55,478 bases of DNA from an uncultured Clostridia bacterium (GCA_947038565.1 CAMQWP010000013.1:1-55478), one strand, 5' to 3'; positions 33,693 to 42,982 are shown, numbered from the stretch's first letter. Made by a program: numbers and translations. The notes: generated by a model not told the origin, from the letters alone.

Positions 33693-35132
33693 TTATTTAA
33701 TGTTTTCTTCATCATTATTTGTATCATCTTCTAATTTATTTTCTAGAGATATATCATCACTCTCCATACTGTTGGCTATCTTGTTTTTATTTTGTTTTTT
33801 TTGGATTACAAATGCTCCCGTAGTAGATACCATCACGACAATAATTATACCTACTAGGAATACTAATGGTTTAGCAAATCCACTTACAAAGATTACCAAT
33901 GCACCAATACTTGCAAGCACAGGACAAATAACTCCGTACCCTACGCCCTTGATTTTACCCTTTCTCCATAAGCTGAAAACTTTATAGTAAAGGAATAAGA
34001 AAAGTGCATACTGACTTGCTATAGCAAGCTCACTAATATCAGATCCTAGCAACAAGTCGAACTTCGTGACAAGGTAATGAATTGCAAGCCATAGTATTGT
34101 AACTGCAAAGGCTAATATACCTGAATTTATTTGAGTACCTGTCCTACTATTTACTTTTAAAAACTTATTTTCTTGAACTCCTAAAAGATTGTTTTTAGCG
34201 AGGTTATTCGGTAGCCTTATATGACCTAAAACTAATCCATTTAATGTGCCTAAAACACTTACCGTTACAAATCCAATAATTACCGATTTTCCTGCTGGTC
34301 CGAATATCATTTCACTGGCATAATATAGATGCGCATCACCGCTTGATAGTATGTGTTCTATACCTACCATTCGGACAAGACCTACGAAATAAAGCACATA
34401 TATAACTAGTACAATTGTCGGTGCAATAAGCAGTGCTAGAGTCAAGTTTTTTTTCTCATTTTTTATCTCTTGCGAAATACTTGTTGCGACTATCCAGCCG
34501 TCGTAGCTAAATACTATCGGTAACATTGCCGCTATAAAAGCACCTATACCTAATCCATGCGAAGGAGTATATTCGACAACGACTTCAGGAGGTATAGACA
34601 TGCCATTTTTTCCTACAAACAGTCCGAAACCTGCTATCAAAACTAAAGGGATTAACTTTGCTACCATACATAATATTTGTACAATGCCTGATGTTTTTGG
34701 TAGTGAAATATTCATTATATATAGAAGAGTCATAGCTATAAATCCAGCCAAAACCTGATTTTCAAGTGTTCCTGGGATACCTGTAAGCATGCATATATAA
34801 ACACCGCTGACATAGCTTATTACTGCACATAAAGTTGGGAAGTATACAAACGTCTGAAACCAACCAAAACCTGCACCCATTTTCTTAGATACAAACTGAT
34901 CAAAGTAGGATACTGCACCGCCTGGTTTATCGGATAGAAGTGCTAGTCTACTTATAGTAATAGCTCCGAAGATTATACTAATGGCTGACAGTAAAAAAGC
35001 ACCTATCGCCATCCAAACATTACCGCCCGTTGCGATTAAAATATTATCCGACTTAAAGAATATACCAGAACCTATAACTATACCTATTATCATAGCAATA
35101 GCCGTAAGTAGTCCATATTTTTTCCTAACCAT
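33693..35132 (-). CDS. APC-superfamily amino acid permease
   Basis: A 479-residue integral membrane protein with about twelve helices. The first helix carries the APC signature IGIVIGSGIFFKSDNIL, followed by SDKPGGAVSYFDQFVSKKMG in the third-helix region and SYDGWIVATSISQEIKNEKKN, typical of the LAT/SteT exchanger branch. The substrate (perhaps a serine/threonine-type exchanger) cannot be fixed. The C-terminal 40 residues are a charged Lys/Asn/Asp tail. The ATG at 35132 (MVRKKYG) has AAGGAGA upstream; a reading 20 codons longer lacks one and would start outside the family alignment. Confidence 0.9.
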   Translation of the reverse strand: MVRKKYGLLTAIAMIIGIVIGSGIFFKSDNILIATGGNVWMAIGAFLLSAISIIFGAITISRLALLSDKPGGAVSYFDQFVSKKMGAGFGWFQTFVYFPTLCAVISYVSGVYICMLTGIPGTLENQVLAGFIAMTLLYIMNISLPKTSGIVQILCMVAKLIPLVLIAGFGLFVGKNGMSIPPEVVVEYTPSHGLGIGAFIAAMLPIVFSYDGWIVATSISQEIKNEKKNLTLALLIAPTIVLVIYVLYFVGLVRMVGIEHILSSGDAHLYYASEMIFGPAGKSVIIGFVTVSVLGTLNGLVLGHIRLPNNLAKNNLLGVQENKFLKVNSRTGTQINSGILAFAVTILWLAIHYLVTKFDLLLGSDISELAIASQYALFLFLYYKVFSLWRKGKIKGVGYGVICPVLASIGALVIFVSGFAKPLVFLVGIIIVVMVSTTGAFVIQKKQNKNKIANSMESDDISLENKLEDDTNNDEENIK

Positions 35133-35215
35133 TATTATCTCCTTTAAAAAAGCAATACATTTGTTTTTAGTATAATAGTTAATTATTACCAATTACACAT
35201 CAATAATACAACAAA

Positions 35216-35238
35216 AACTTGCTAACAATAAGCAAGTT
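35216..35238 (-). terminator. Terminator after the zinc-ribbon membrane protein gene
   Basis: AACTTGCT and AGCAAGTT form an 8-bp perfect stem with TTTTTG after it on the minus strand. Confidence 0.75.
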
Positions 35239-35309
35239 TCGATGTCTGAAATTCAATTAATTCTGTACGTTCTCGTCCTTTTTGCAAAATACTGCTAGAC
35301 CATTTCATA

Positions 35310-36059
35310 TCATTTTTTAATCTTTTTGTTTTCAAGTTTTTCCATCTTTAATTTAGCTTTTTGTTGTTGTTTTGTTACAGTCAGAACGCTTCCGTCTTTT
35401 ACGCTCTTGATCAAATTTTCTTCATCAATTATCCAGTAATGTTTTCTATTCATATTACAAACGGCAACTAATATTTTTTCTAGTCGTTCTGCGTGTAAAT
35501 CTCCGACAAACTCTCCGCTGCAACTAGCACAAGGCGCATTTATATCAAGTGTAAAAATATTACCACCAATAATAAATTCCGCAGGCTTACTGAAACCGTA
35601 TTTTCTAACAGTAATTGTATCTTCAGATAGCAGTGAAATAGCTTTAGTATTCATATATCGCTCGGCACCTAATCCAAAAGTAGACATTACCGCTAGAGCA
35701 CTAAAAAGCATTAGAGTAAACGCTAACACGTCATTTATCTTCGCATACTTGATCACAAATGCTGCGACAAATAACCCAATAGTTACTATTATAGATAACA
35801 GTGTAATCATAACACTTTTAGTGTAAATAGACTTCTTATCACCGACAAGCCTCACCGTTACCTTTGACAAGTCATAAAGTGACGCACTCGCTAATTGCTC
35901 AGAAGTAATATTTACTTTAGCTTGCAATATTTCATCGTCGATCCTTTGCTTTGACTTAGGTGGTTCAACCTCTTCTAGAGGCAGTAGATATCCACAAAAT
36001 TTACAAAATTTATCTGTATCATTGACTGTTTGTCCACAGTTTTTACATTTATTATCCAT
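35310..36059 (-). CDS. Zinc-ribbon membrane protein of unknown function
   Basis: The 249-residue protein opens with a zinc ribbon (CKNCG and CKFCG, Cys5, 8, 19 and 22), then a Pro/Glu/Lys linker, two membrane helices (about residues 80-140), and a C-terminal soluble domain that includes a CASC pair and ends in a long Lys-rich helix (KQQQKAKLKMEKLENKK). This is a general zinc-ribbon plus two-helix architecture with no assigned role. The ATG at 36059 has GGAGGTGG upstream; an alternative start four codons earlier would use that same site as codons, so I reject it. Confidence 0.75.
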   Translation of the reverse strand: MDNKCKNCGQTVNDTDKFCKFCGYLLPLEEVEPPKSKQRIDDEILQAKVNITSEQLASASLYDLSKVTVRLVGDKKSIYTKSVMITLLSIIVTIGLFVAAFVIKYAKINDVLAFTLMLFSALAVMSTFGLGAERYMNTKAISLLSEDTITVRKYGFSKPAEFIIGGNIFTLDINAPCASCSGEFVGDLHAERLEKILVAVCNMNRKHYWIIDEENLIKSVKDGSVLTVTKQQQKAKLKMEKLENKKIKK

Positions 36060-36241
36060 ATCCACCTCCATCTAATGTTATAATATTGTAGCACAAAAGT
36101 CGTTTTTTTGCAAGCAATCCTATGCATGAATACTCATTACATGAGACTTTCAACGCAATTATTGATAAATTAATAATATTATATTTGTTTATTTATAGAC
36201 TTTTTTCCCGAAGTTTACAGACAATTTATAAATACAAAAAA

Positions 36242-36296
36242 AATGAGAACACTCCTTGATTATAGACATTTCTATAATGTTTGGATTATTCTCATT
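36242..36296 (-). terminator. Terminator after the DUF378 gene
   Basis: AATGAGAA...TTCTCATT forms the base of a long stem with an inner ATTATAG/CTATAAT helix; TTTTTTTT follows on the minus strand. Confidence 0.8.
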
Positions 36297-36344
36297 AATT
36301 CCATTTTCATCAGCATGTCAAGCAAGCTGATTTTTATGCGATTA

Positions 36345-36644
36345 TTATTTACTTAACTCATCATGTGCATGGTCGATTACTACATCGTAGTTCTCGTTAT
36401 CATGCTTGTTACTTTTTTTCTTCATTGCATCTGGTGCGTTGATTCTTGATGGACTAAATTTATTCACTATAAGGTAAATTAATAACCATAATCCAGCTAG
36501 TCCAACTAGTCCATAAACAATTTGTGCACCTAAATATGCCTCTGAAGTAAATATCCAGTTGACTATATTAAAGTCAAACAAGCCTACTGCAAACCAGTTA
36601 ATCGAACCGATTATAACTAATATCATTGCTATAATTGTAAACAT
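36345..36644 (-). CDS. DUF378 family membrane protein
   Basis: The 99-residue protein has the family pattern IIGSINWFAVGLFDFNIVNWIF with two membrane helices, followed by a polar C-terminus rich in Asn, Asp and His. DUF378 proteins are small inner-membrane proteins of unknown function common in Firmicutes. The start is the ATG at 36644 (MFTIIAM), because GAGGAGG sits 6 nt upstream. A 21-codon longer reading begins at a GTG within a TATAAT-like element, without a ribosome binding site. Confidence 0.85.
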   Translation of the reverse strand: MFTIIAMILVIIGSINWFAVGLFDFNIVNWIFTSEAYLGAQIVYGLVGLAGLWLLIYLIVNKFSPSRINAPDAMKKKSNKHDNENYDVVIDHAHDELSK

Positions 36645-36766
36645 CTTTTTCCTCCTCGTAGTCTTCGCTACAATAGTAGTATCAGTATTTGAAGATGAAT
36701 TATACACGCTTTGTTGCTTTTATCATAAAATATACTATATCATCATAAATTATAAGTGTTAATAGG

Positions 36767-36795
36767 TTGAATTTTTTTGCATTAAGTGATATAAT
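36767..36795 (+). promoter_or_regulatory. Promoter of the ACT/UPF0210 operon
   Basis: TTGAAT (36767-36772), 17 bp, perfect TATAAT (36790-36795) with TGA before it. The 5' UTR is about 25 nt. Confidence 0.75.
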
Positions 36796-36826
36796 ATAAT
36801 AAAATATTTAATATAGAGAGGTAAAT

Positions 36827-37093
36827 ATGAAAGCTATAGTATCCGTTATTGGAAAAGACAAAAAAGGCATTATCGCTAAAGTATCAGGAGTTTTACTTGA
36901 GCAGGATATCAATATAGAAGATATATCTCAAACAATAATGCAAGACTACTTCACTATGATTATGATGGTTAGTGTTAGTGCTAATAGTGATGTTACAAAA
37001 CTTAGCGCAATTCTTACTAGCTTAGGTGAAGATTTAGGAGTAGTTATTCGTGTTCAGCATGAGGACATCTTTAATTCTATGCACAAACTTTAA
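36827..37093 (+). CDS. ACT domain protein (UPF0237)
   Basis: An 88-residue single ACT domain (starts MKAIVSVIGKDKKGIIAKVS), the fold that binds amino acids in allosteric enzymes. Related to the N-terminal ACT of GcvR. It always occurs in Firmicutes beside the UPF0210 gene, as here with a 15-nt gap, so the two probably act together. The ligand is not known. GAGAGG precedes the ATG. Confidence 0.93.
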   Translation: MKAIVSVIGKDKKGIIAKVSGVLLEQDINIEDISQTIMQDYFTMIMMVSVSANSDVTKLSAILTSLGEDLGVVIRVQHEDIFNSMHKL

Positions 37094-37108
37094 TAAAGAG
37101 GTTACATA

Positions 37109-38458
37109 ATGATTAATAATAAAGAGATATTTGAAACAATTCAAATGATAAATCAGCAACATCTTGACGTAAGAACTACTACTCTTGGCATATCATTGCT
37201 TGACTGTATTTGCGACAGTCCAAAGGCTACTGCTCAGAAAGTGTACGACAAGGTTACGCGTGCGGGTAAAAATCTAGTACAAACCGCTAATGACTTAGCA
37301 AGTGAGCTTGGTATTCCTATCGTAAATAAACGTGTCAGTGTTACACCTGTCAGCTTAATCACTGCCAATAATGGTGGTCATTTAGAAGTAATCAAAGCAC
37401 TAGACATGGCTGCAAATGAAATAGGAATAGACTTTTTGGGCGGATATAGTGCACTTGTACATAAGGGCATGACTCCTTACGAAGAACAATTTATACGATC
37501 AATCCCTGAAGCGTTATCAATCACAAGCAAAGTCTGCTCATCAGTAAATATCGGTACTACTCGTGCTGGTATAAATATGGACGCAGTTGCTCTTATGGGT
37601 AAGATTATTCGCGAGTGCGCTGAGCGTACTGCTGACAATGACTCTATAGCATGTGCAAAGTTAGTAGTATTTTGTAACGCAGTAGAAGATAATCCATTTA
37701 TGGCGGGAGCATTCCATGGTATAGGTGAGAACGATCTTACTCTTCACGTAGGAGTAAGCGGTCCGGGAGTTGTTAAACATGCTCTTGAGAGCGTGCACGG
37801 CGACCTTAATATGGTAGCTGAAAAGATCAAAGAAACAGCATTTAAAATCACTCGTATTGGCGGTTTAGTATGCCAAGAGACAGCAAGACGACTTGGAGTA
37901 AATCCAGGTATCGTAGACTTATCTCTTGCTCCAACTCCAGTAATGGGTGATAGCGTAGCTCACATTTTAGAGGAAATCGGTCTTGAAAGTGTTGGTGCAT
38001 GTGGTACAACTGCATGTCTTGCAATGCTAAATGACGCAGTTAAAAAAGGTGGTATCATGGCGGCATCTAATGTTGGTGGATTATCAGGTGCCTTTATTCC
38101 TGTAAGTGAAGACGCTGGCATGATCAAAGCATGTGCAGAAGGAAAGTTAACTATCGAAAAGTTAGAAGCTATGACTTGTGTATGTTCTGTAGGTCTTGAC
38201 ATGATAGCAATACCAGGAGACACACCAGCAGAAGTAATCAGCGGAATAATAGCAGATGAAGCAGCCATAGGAATGGTAAACGTAAAGACTACTGCAGTTA
38301 GACTTATACCAGTTATCGGAAAAGGTGTAGGCGACTATGCTGAATTCGGTGGACTACTTGGTCACGCACCAATTATCCCCGTTAATACTTGCTCACCTCT
38401 TAAGTTCATCTCTAGAGGCGGAAGAATTCCTGCACCATTGCATAGTCACAAGAACTAA
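37109..38458 (+). CDS. PFL family protein (UPF0210, DUF711)
   Basis: The 449-residue cytosolic protein belongs to UPF0210, with structural similarity to pyruvate formate-lyase but no known reaction. It has [54 protein letters not shown] and a C-terminal [13 protein letters not shown]. No canonical PFL catalytic Cys pair can be assigned with confidence. AAAGAGG precedes the ATG. Second in the ACT-UPF0210 operon; the next gene begins 1 nt after its stop. Confidence 0.93.
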   Translation: MINNKEIFETIQMINQQHLDVRTTTLGISLLDCICDSPKATAQKVYDKVTRAGKNLVQTANDLASELGIPIVNKRVSVTPVSLITANNGGHLEVIKALDMAANEIGIDFLGGYSALVHKGMTPYEEQFIRSIPEALSITSKVCSSVNIGTTRAGINMDAVALMGKIIRECAERTADNDSIACAKLVVFCNAVEDNPFMAGAFHGIGENDLTLHVGVSGPGVVKHALESVHGDLNMVAEKIKETAFKITRIGGLVCQETARRLGVNPGIVDLSLAPTPVMGDSVAHILEEIGLESVGACGTTACLAMLNDAVKKGGIMAASNVGGLSGAFIPVSEDAGMIKACAEGKLTIEKLEAMTCVCSVGLDMIAIPGDTPAEVISGIIADEAAIGMVNVKTTAVRLIPVIGKGVGDYAEFGGLLGHAPIIPVNTCSPLKFISRGGRIPAPLHSHKN

Positions 38459-38459
38459 C

Positions 38460-39128
38460 ATGGAAAAAATATATAAACGATCATTCGAAGATACAATTAC
38501 GAATGACGATATAATATGCGATGATATTAAATCTAGTACTGTAGATCAAAATGCAACAAATAACATTGACATTGATGATTATACTTCATTGAATGATGAT
38601 AATGATTTAAGATTCAGCGAAGAAGAGTTCGAGGAAGAAGAAGATATTGACAACGAAGATCTTACCGACAATATGGAAATTACCGATGATACACCGAAGA
38701 GAAAACCTCAAGTGACTACCTTAGATGATATTAACGACAAAGTAGAAGAGGAACATCTTACCAACGAAGAGAGAATCAAACAAATCATGGACAAGAACAT
38801 TAACATGCCTCCATGCAGTTTGGATAAAAAGAAAGATGAAAAACTGAAAAATATAATGACTATAGCAACTATACCATTCATATTGACGTCTATTGGACTT
38901 TCATTATTCAACATAGGTAAGGTTAGATATTCATTAAGTTTTCTATTTTTAAGTTTAGGACTTGCTGTGATGAGCATTTTTTATGGAATTAGATATTACA
39001 CGATAAAAAAATGTACTTGTCCAGTTTGTGAGACTCAAGCGCGAACTACATTGCAATTCTCTATACTTTGGGGAGTGCTATCTATAGGACTACTTATAGG
39101 CTATATAGTTCTTGCTATCATAAAATAA
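38460..39128 (+). CDS. Acidic membrane protein of unknown function
   Basis: The 222-residue protein starts at the ATG immediately after the UPF0210 stop and has no clear ribosome binding site, so it is probably translated by coupling. Residues 1-110 are extremely acidic (RFSEEEFEEEEDIDNED around residue 60). Then comes a basic-acidic linker with MPPCSLDKKKDEK, and three hydrophobic helices (about 137-158, 161-180, 198-220) separated by KKCTCPVCETQ, which may bind metal. No family is recognised. An in-frame reading 41 codons longer starts inside UPF0210 and is rejected. Confidence 0.7.
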   Translation: MEKIYKRSFEDTITNDDIICDDIKSSTVDQNATNNIDIDDYTSLNDDNDLRFSEEEFEEEEDIDNEDLTDNMEITDDTPKRKPQVTTLDDINDKVEEEHLTNEERIKQIMDKNINMPPCSLDKKKDEKLKNIMTIATIPFILTSIGLSLFNIGKVRYSLSFLFLSLGLAVMSIFYGIRYYTIKKCTCPVCETQARTTLQFSILWGVLSIGLLIGYIVLAIIK

Positions 39129-39271
39129 ATTTTAACATAACCATATAGAGATAAAGTGACTATCTACATAAGATAGTCACTTTTCTATTTACTAGTATTA
39201 TTATTTTTGCCGATATCTTATAATAATTATACTAGTATTAATTCAATATGATACTGTCAATTAATTGATTA

Positions 39272-39318
39272 AAAAGCACACACTATATCCACACATAGTG
39301 GATATAGTGTGTGCTTTT
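39272..39318. terminator. Hairpin with DnaA-box-like core (21-bp arms)
   Basis: Perfect 21-nt arms (39272-39292, 39298-39318) with loop ACATA. The apex reads ATATCCAC-ACATA-GTGGATAT. Located between the convergent acidic protein gene and rex. TTTTCG follows on the plus strand and TTTTTAATC on the minus strand. Confidence 0.75.
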
Positions 39319-39335
39319 CGCATAATATCATAAAT

Positions 39336-39376
39336 AAAGGGTCATTTATCCACGTGTTGTGGAAAAATGACCCTTT
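39336..39376. terminator. Hairpin with DnaA-box-like core (18-bp arms)
   Basis: Arms 39336-39353 and 39359-39376 have one mismatch and the loop GTGTT. The apex has TTATCCACG and TGTGGAAAA, near-consensus DnaA boxes in opposite orientation. CCCTTTTT ends the plus-strand arm, so it is a good terminator in that direction and 25 nt past the rex stop in the other. Confidence 0.8.
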
Positions 39377-39400
39377 TTACCTATTATTCTATATACTTAG

Positions 39401-40042
39401 CTATTCTTTAATGTCAATTATTTGCTCTCTTGCTTGCTTTGTCTTGTAAGACAAAACATATAGAGATTCGCTCATGCTAATATTTTCTACAACAACATCT
39501 GATGCGACCTCTAAATCTACTGGAGCAAAATTCCATATGCTCTTTACGCCCAATTCCACAACCAAGCAAGCAACTTCATGCGCTATCTTTCCCTGCGTAG
39601 CAATTACAGCGATATCTATTTGATTGTCCGCCAAAAAAGACTCAAGCGTGTCAATAGCATAAATAGGAATACCATTTACGGGCTCTCCATCCTTTAAATC
39701 AAACAACGCCTTTACACTAAAACCATCATTTGCAAAACCTCTGTAGCCACTTAACGCTCGCCCCATATTTCCCGCACCAATTATTATAACACTATGTTCA
39801 CTGTCAAGTCCTATAATGCTAGAAAACTCTTTAAGCAACTTCTCCACATCATAACCATAGCCTTGTTGACCAAAGCCTCCGAAATTAGCAAAGTCCTGCC
39901 TTACCTGCGATGCTGTTATATCTAACATCTCCGCAAGTCGTCCACTAGACACCTTACTTATACCATTATTTCTAAGATGCTCAAGATATCTATAATATCT
40001 AGGCAATCTTTTTATTACAGCTTGCGATACTTCCCTTTGCAT
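39401..40042 (-). CDS. rex: Redox-sensing transcriptional repressor Rex
   Basis: Senses the NADH/NAD+ ratio and represses fermentation and NADH-oxidising genes. The 213-residue protein has the N-terminal winged-helix (IKRLPRYYRYLEHL, ASQVRQDFANFGGFGQQGYGY) and a Rossmann domain with IIIGAGNMGRAL and FDLKDGEPVNG. The ATG at 40042 has AAGGAG 5 nt upstream; a GTG two codons earlier overlaps it. I do not see a convincing Rex operator near it. A perfect promoter lies upstream. Confidence 0.96.
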   Translation of the reverse strand: MQREVSQAVIKRLPRYYRYLEHLRNNGISKVSSGRLAEMLDITASQVRQDFANFGGFGQQGYGYDVEKLLKEFSSIIGLDSEHSVIIIGAGNMGRALSGYRGFANDGFSVKALFDLKDGEPVNGIPIYAIDTLESFLADNQIDIAVIATQGKIAHEVACLVVELGVKSIWNFAPVDLEVASDVVVENISMSESLYVLSYKTKQAREQIIDIKE

Positions 40043-40063
40043 AATCACTCCTTATCAGTCTAT

Positions 40064-40092
40064 ATTATAATACTTTTGATCCGTTTTGTCAA
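40064..40092 (-). promoter_or_regulatory. Strong promoter of rex
   Basis: Perfect TTGACA (40087-40092), 17 bp, perfect TATAAT (40064-40069). Confidence 0.8.
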
Positions 40093-40168
40093 TCATTAAT
40101 GTAATACGCTAGTTATATTGCAAATAATGTGCTATAATCTATACGAATAACGATAAAGGGGATACTAT

Positions 40169-40423
40169 ATGAAGATTTGGGCACGCCTTATGAAAAATGG
40201 CAGAAATATGCAAGATATCATATACACTAGTGATATGGAACTTGACTTCGACACTTATGAAATCATACTTAGAGAAATAACACAACAGCTCGATGTTTCA
40301 TGCCCAATTACTATGTATCATCACTTTGTTAGCTTTAATCAATTCAATATTCATAAGTTTAAAGCACCTGATTTTATAGATAAATTCGATTTTGATACTT
40401 TAGACTTCGAAAGATATGAGTGA
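40169..40423 (+). CDS. Small conserved protein of unknown function
   Basis: The 84-residue protein (starts MKIWARLMKNGRNMQDIIYT) resembles a small family seen in many Clostridia, all beginning with KIWARV-like sequence and ending in a FDKL-type segment. No catalytic motif or membrane segment. AAAGGGG precedes the ATG and TGCTATAAT (extended -10) lies near 40130-40138. It is monocistronic and ends in a strong terminator. Confidence 0.75.
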   Translation: MKIWARLMKNGRNMQDIIYTSDMELDFDTYEIILREITQQLDVSCPITMYHHFVSFNQFNIHKFKAPDFIDKFDFDTLDFERYE

Positions 40424-40472
40424 TAGTAAATATATGTACAACTAAATATACAAAAAAGTGCAATTATATAAA

Positions 40473-40502
40473 AGCTGTACTGAACGCAAGTTCAGTACAG
40501 CT
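40473..40502. terminator. Bidirectional terminator with GCAA tetraloop
   Basis: AGCTGTACTGAAC-GCAA-GTTCAGTACAGCT, a perfect 13-bp stem, with ATTTTTTTG on the plus strand and TTTTATATAA on the minus strand. It serves the small protein gene and the kinase gene that ends at 40520. Confidence 0.92.
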
Positions 40503-40519
40503 ATTTTTTTGCTTAATAT

Positions 40520-41605
40520 TTAGTATTTACCTACAATAGCCTTCATCTCATCAATTTTATCTAGCATTTTACTAACTAGCATAAGTTGAGTTCTACATCT
40601 AACTAGATTATGTTCAGGATAAGTTGTCTTAAAATATTTGTCACCATTAAGATAGTCAGTAAGAAATCTTATTCCACACTCAAAAGTTATAATAATGCCA
40701 GCCATATGCAACAAATCTTTTTCTTCTTGTTTCATATTATCGCCTACTCCAGCTATAAATCCCTTAGAAAAATACTCAAACTTTTCCATATCAAAATCTA
40801 CAAGATTAATATCTTTTTCGTCTTCGTATGCAGTGTTACAACCACTTCTTATACCATCACCGAAGTCATAAAGCAAACTTCCAGGCATAATTGTATCCAA
40901 ATCAACAACACAGACAGCATCGCCAGTTTTTTCGTCCATAAGAATATTATTTATCTTGGTATCATTATGAGTCACCCTAGTAGGCAATTCTCCACATACC
41001 AATTTATCCACTATGATATTACAAAGATTTACATTTTCATATATAAAATTTATTTCCTTCTTGCAAGTTTTTTTTCTCTTTGCGTCATTAGCCTTAATTG
41101 CAGCCCTAAAAGTCTCAAATCGACTCTTAGTATTATGAAAATCTGGGATAATCTCATACAAACCATCTACAGGATAATCATCAAGCATGCTTATAAACTC
41201 ACCAAAAGCCTTGCCCGTTTTCTCGAAAACTTGATTATCTATTGCAAGATCATAAGATACTGTACTCTCGATCATTATCATCATACGCCATACATCACCA
41301 CGCTTATCGGTATAATAATTCTTTCCATCGATCGTTTTAATTATGTTTATACATTTCCTCAATGGATCCTCGCCCATTGCAATATATTTTTTTTGCAAAA
41401 AAGTAGTCACATTCACTATATTCTCCATCAGCTCAGCTAAATTTGGAAAAACTACCCCGTTAAGTTTTTGCAATATATATCTTTTAAAAACACCATCTTC
41501 GTTATATGACAAGGCTATGGTTTCATTAATATGCCCCCCACCAAAGTCATCGTATGCCTGAAGCACACCCGGAATATCAAAATTTTTCGCTATATTCTTT
41601 ATCAT
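40520..41605 (-). CDS. N-acetylhexosamine 1-kinase-like phosphotransferase
   Basis: It resembles bifidobacterial NahK, which phosphorylates GlcNAc or GalNAc at C1 in the lacto-N-biose/galacto-N-biose pathway. The 361-residue protein has the aminoglycoside-phosphotransferase fold: YDDFGGGHINET near the N-terminus, YILQKLNGVVFPN, RVTHNDTKINNILMD (catalytic Asp, near residue 210), and CVVDLDTIMPGSLLYDFGD (metal-binding, near 233). The ATG at 41605 has GTGGGGAA close upstream; the longer reading by 14 residues has none. The upstream region carries a promoter followed by a hairpin. No lacto-N-biose phosphorylase gene is near, so the sugar source is not fixed. Alternative: another sugar kinase of the same fold. 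Confidence 0.82.
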   Translation of the reverse strand: MIKNIAKNFDIPGVLQAYDDFGGGHINETIALSYNEDGVFKRYILQKLNGVVFPNLAELMENIVNVTTFLQKKYIAMGEDPLRKCINIIKTIDGKNYYTDKRGDVWRMMIMIESTVSYDLAIDNQVFEKTGKAFGEFISMLDDYPVDGLYEIIPDFHNTKSRFETFRAAIKANDAKRKKTCKKEINFIYENVNLCNIIVDKLVCGELPTRVTHNDTKINNILMDEKTGDAVCVVDLDTIMPGSLLYDFGDGIRSGCNTAYEDEKDINLVDFDMEKFEYFSKGFIAGVGDNMKQEEKDLLHMAGIIITFECGIRFLTDYLNGDKYFKTTYPEHNLVRCRTQLMLVSKMLDKIDEMKAIVGKY

Positions 41606-41746
41606 ATTTCCCCACTGTAGCAAATCACTACCCAAGTTATAAAGCATAATTGCTTTTCATGCTTTAAAATCACTCTAACATATTATATAATTATATGAAA
41701 ACTATTCGATTTTTATTACTTTTATTTCATTTCTTTAACGTAAAAA

Positions 41747-41793
41747 AACTGTCATAACTCTACTGCATTAATCAATAGAATTTACCGACAGTT
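41747..41793 (-). terminator. Terminator or attenuator in the leader of the NahK-like gene
   Basis: On the minus strand AACTGTC/GACAGTT brackets an inner 10-bp helix (AATTCTATTG with CAGTAGAGTT, two G-T pairs), followed by seven T. It lies 107 nt after the leuB stop and 35 nt downstream of a promoter, so both leuB and promoter-derived RNA would meet it. ACTGTC nearer the promoter repeats part of its arm and could compete. Confidence 0.8.
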
Positions 41794-41834
41794 CTTTTTA
41801 TCTGACAGTAATTATAATTGCTATACATACTATC

Positions 41835-41862
41835 ATTTTACCACATTTTAAAATTTTGTCAA
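41835..41862 (-). promoter_or_regulatory. Promoter upstream of the hairpin before the NahK-like gene
   Basis: Perfect TTGACA (41857-41862), 16 bp, TAAAAT (41835-41840) with TGG before the -10. The predicted start near 41828 precedes the hairpin at 41747-41793 by about 35 nt. Confidence 0.7.
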
Positions 41863-41899
41863 GTGCTAACATGTATAAATTATGATTAGCACTACGGTT

Positions 41900-42982
41900 T
41901 TAGTGTTTTCGTTCAATATTCACGACAACTTTATTGCCCATATTGCTGCAAGAAATTTTTTCGCATCCTTTAGTCATCATATCTCCAGTTCTATATCCTA
42001 GATTCAACACTTTTTGGATCGCATTATCTATGCTATCAGCCTCTGCTTGCATATTAAATGAATACCTTAGCATCATAGATACTGCTGATATTGTTCCCAA
42101 TGGATTAGCAATATTTTGTCCCGCTATATCGGGCGCCGAGCCATGGATAGGCTCATACATTCCTCGAGTCCCGTCTCCTAATGAGGCTGATCCAATAGTA
42201 CCAATAGTACCCGTAAGCATACTCGCCTCATCACTTAATATATCACCAAACATATTTTCAGTAAGTATTACATCGAAGGTAGATGGTCTTGCGATCAATT
42301 GCATTGAACAATTGTCAACATACATGTACTCCACCTCAATATCCTTATGATTAGCAAGTATTCTACCGCATACCTTTCTCCATAATCTAGACGTATCTAA
42401 AATATTTGCTTTATCTACTACTAATATTTTATTGTTTCGTTTTTTAGCAATAGCAATTGCAACATTTGTAATACGCTCTATCTCACTCTCACTATAAGTC
42501 ATAACATCAGTTGCTACAAGTTCATTGTCTATAATATCAGTGGAATGACGTCCAAAATAAACACCGCCAGTAAGCTCTCTAACTATTATGAAATCTATTC
42601 CTTTTTGTACTATATCAGCTCTTAGAGGTGACGCACTAGCGAGTGCATCATAAAGTTTGCAAGGTCTGATATTGCTATACAGCCCCATTTCTTTTCTAAT
42701 GCCAAGCAATGCTTTTTCGGGTCTTGAATTTCCGTCTAGATTATCCCACTTATATCCACCTACAGCACCTAATAAAGTGCTATCACTAGAAAGGCAACTT
42801 TCTATTGTGCTTTTAGGCAAACATTCACCTAGCTCATCTATAGCTATTCCACCTGCAAGTTTATAATCATAACTAAACTCGTGACCATACAAATCCGCTA
42901 TCTTATCCATTACTTTTATGGCCTCTTTTACTATTTCAGGTCCTATTCCATCGCCCTCTATAACTGTTATTATTTTTTCCAT
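41900..42982 (-). CDS. leuB: 3-isopropylmalate dehydrogenase
   Basis: Oxidises and decarboxylates 3-isopropylmalate with NAD+ to the leucine precursor ketoisocaproate. The 360-residue protein has [11 protein letters not shown] at the start, [21 protein letters not shown], the substrate contact [24 protein letters not shown] and [20 protein letters not shown]. Its ATG overlaps the end of leuD by 13 nt, with AAGGTGAAG as ribosome binding site. Last gene of leuACDB. Confidence 0.97.
   Translation of the reverse strand: MEKIITVIEGDGIGPEIVKEAIKVMDKIADLYGHEFSYDYKLAGGIAIDELGECLPKSTIESCLSSDSTLLGAVGGYKWDNLDGNSRPEKALLGIRKEMGLYSNIRPCKLYDALASASPLRADIVQKGIDFIIVRELTGGVYFGRHSTDIIDNELVATDVMTYSESEIERITNVAIAIAKKRNNKILVVDKANILDTSRLWRKVCGRILANHKDIEVEYMYVDNCSMQLIARPSTFDVILTENMFGDILSDEASMLTGTIGTIGSASLGDGTRGMYEPIHGSAPDIAGQNIANPLGTISAVSMMLRYSFNMQAEADSIDNAIQKVLNLGYRTGDMMTKGCEKISCSNMGNKVVVNIERKH

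Noticed and set aside
36645..36707. N-terminal extension of the DUF378 protein from a GTG at 36707
   Set aside because: The GTG lies in a promoter-like TATAAT, has no ribosome binding site, and a strong GAGGAGG precedes the internal ATG at 36644.
38337..38459. 41-codon N-terminal extension of the acidic membrane protein
   Set aside because: It overlaps the conserved end of UPF0210 in another frame; the ATG immediately after the UPF0210 stop is a better start.
40610..41440. A 276-codon open frame on the plus strand opposite the NahK-like gene
   Set aside because: The opposite strand has complete kinase motifs; this frame is rich in Ile/His/Tyr without any domain pattern and has no start signal.
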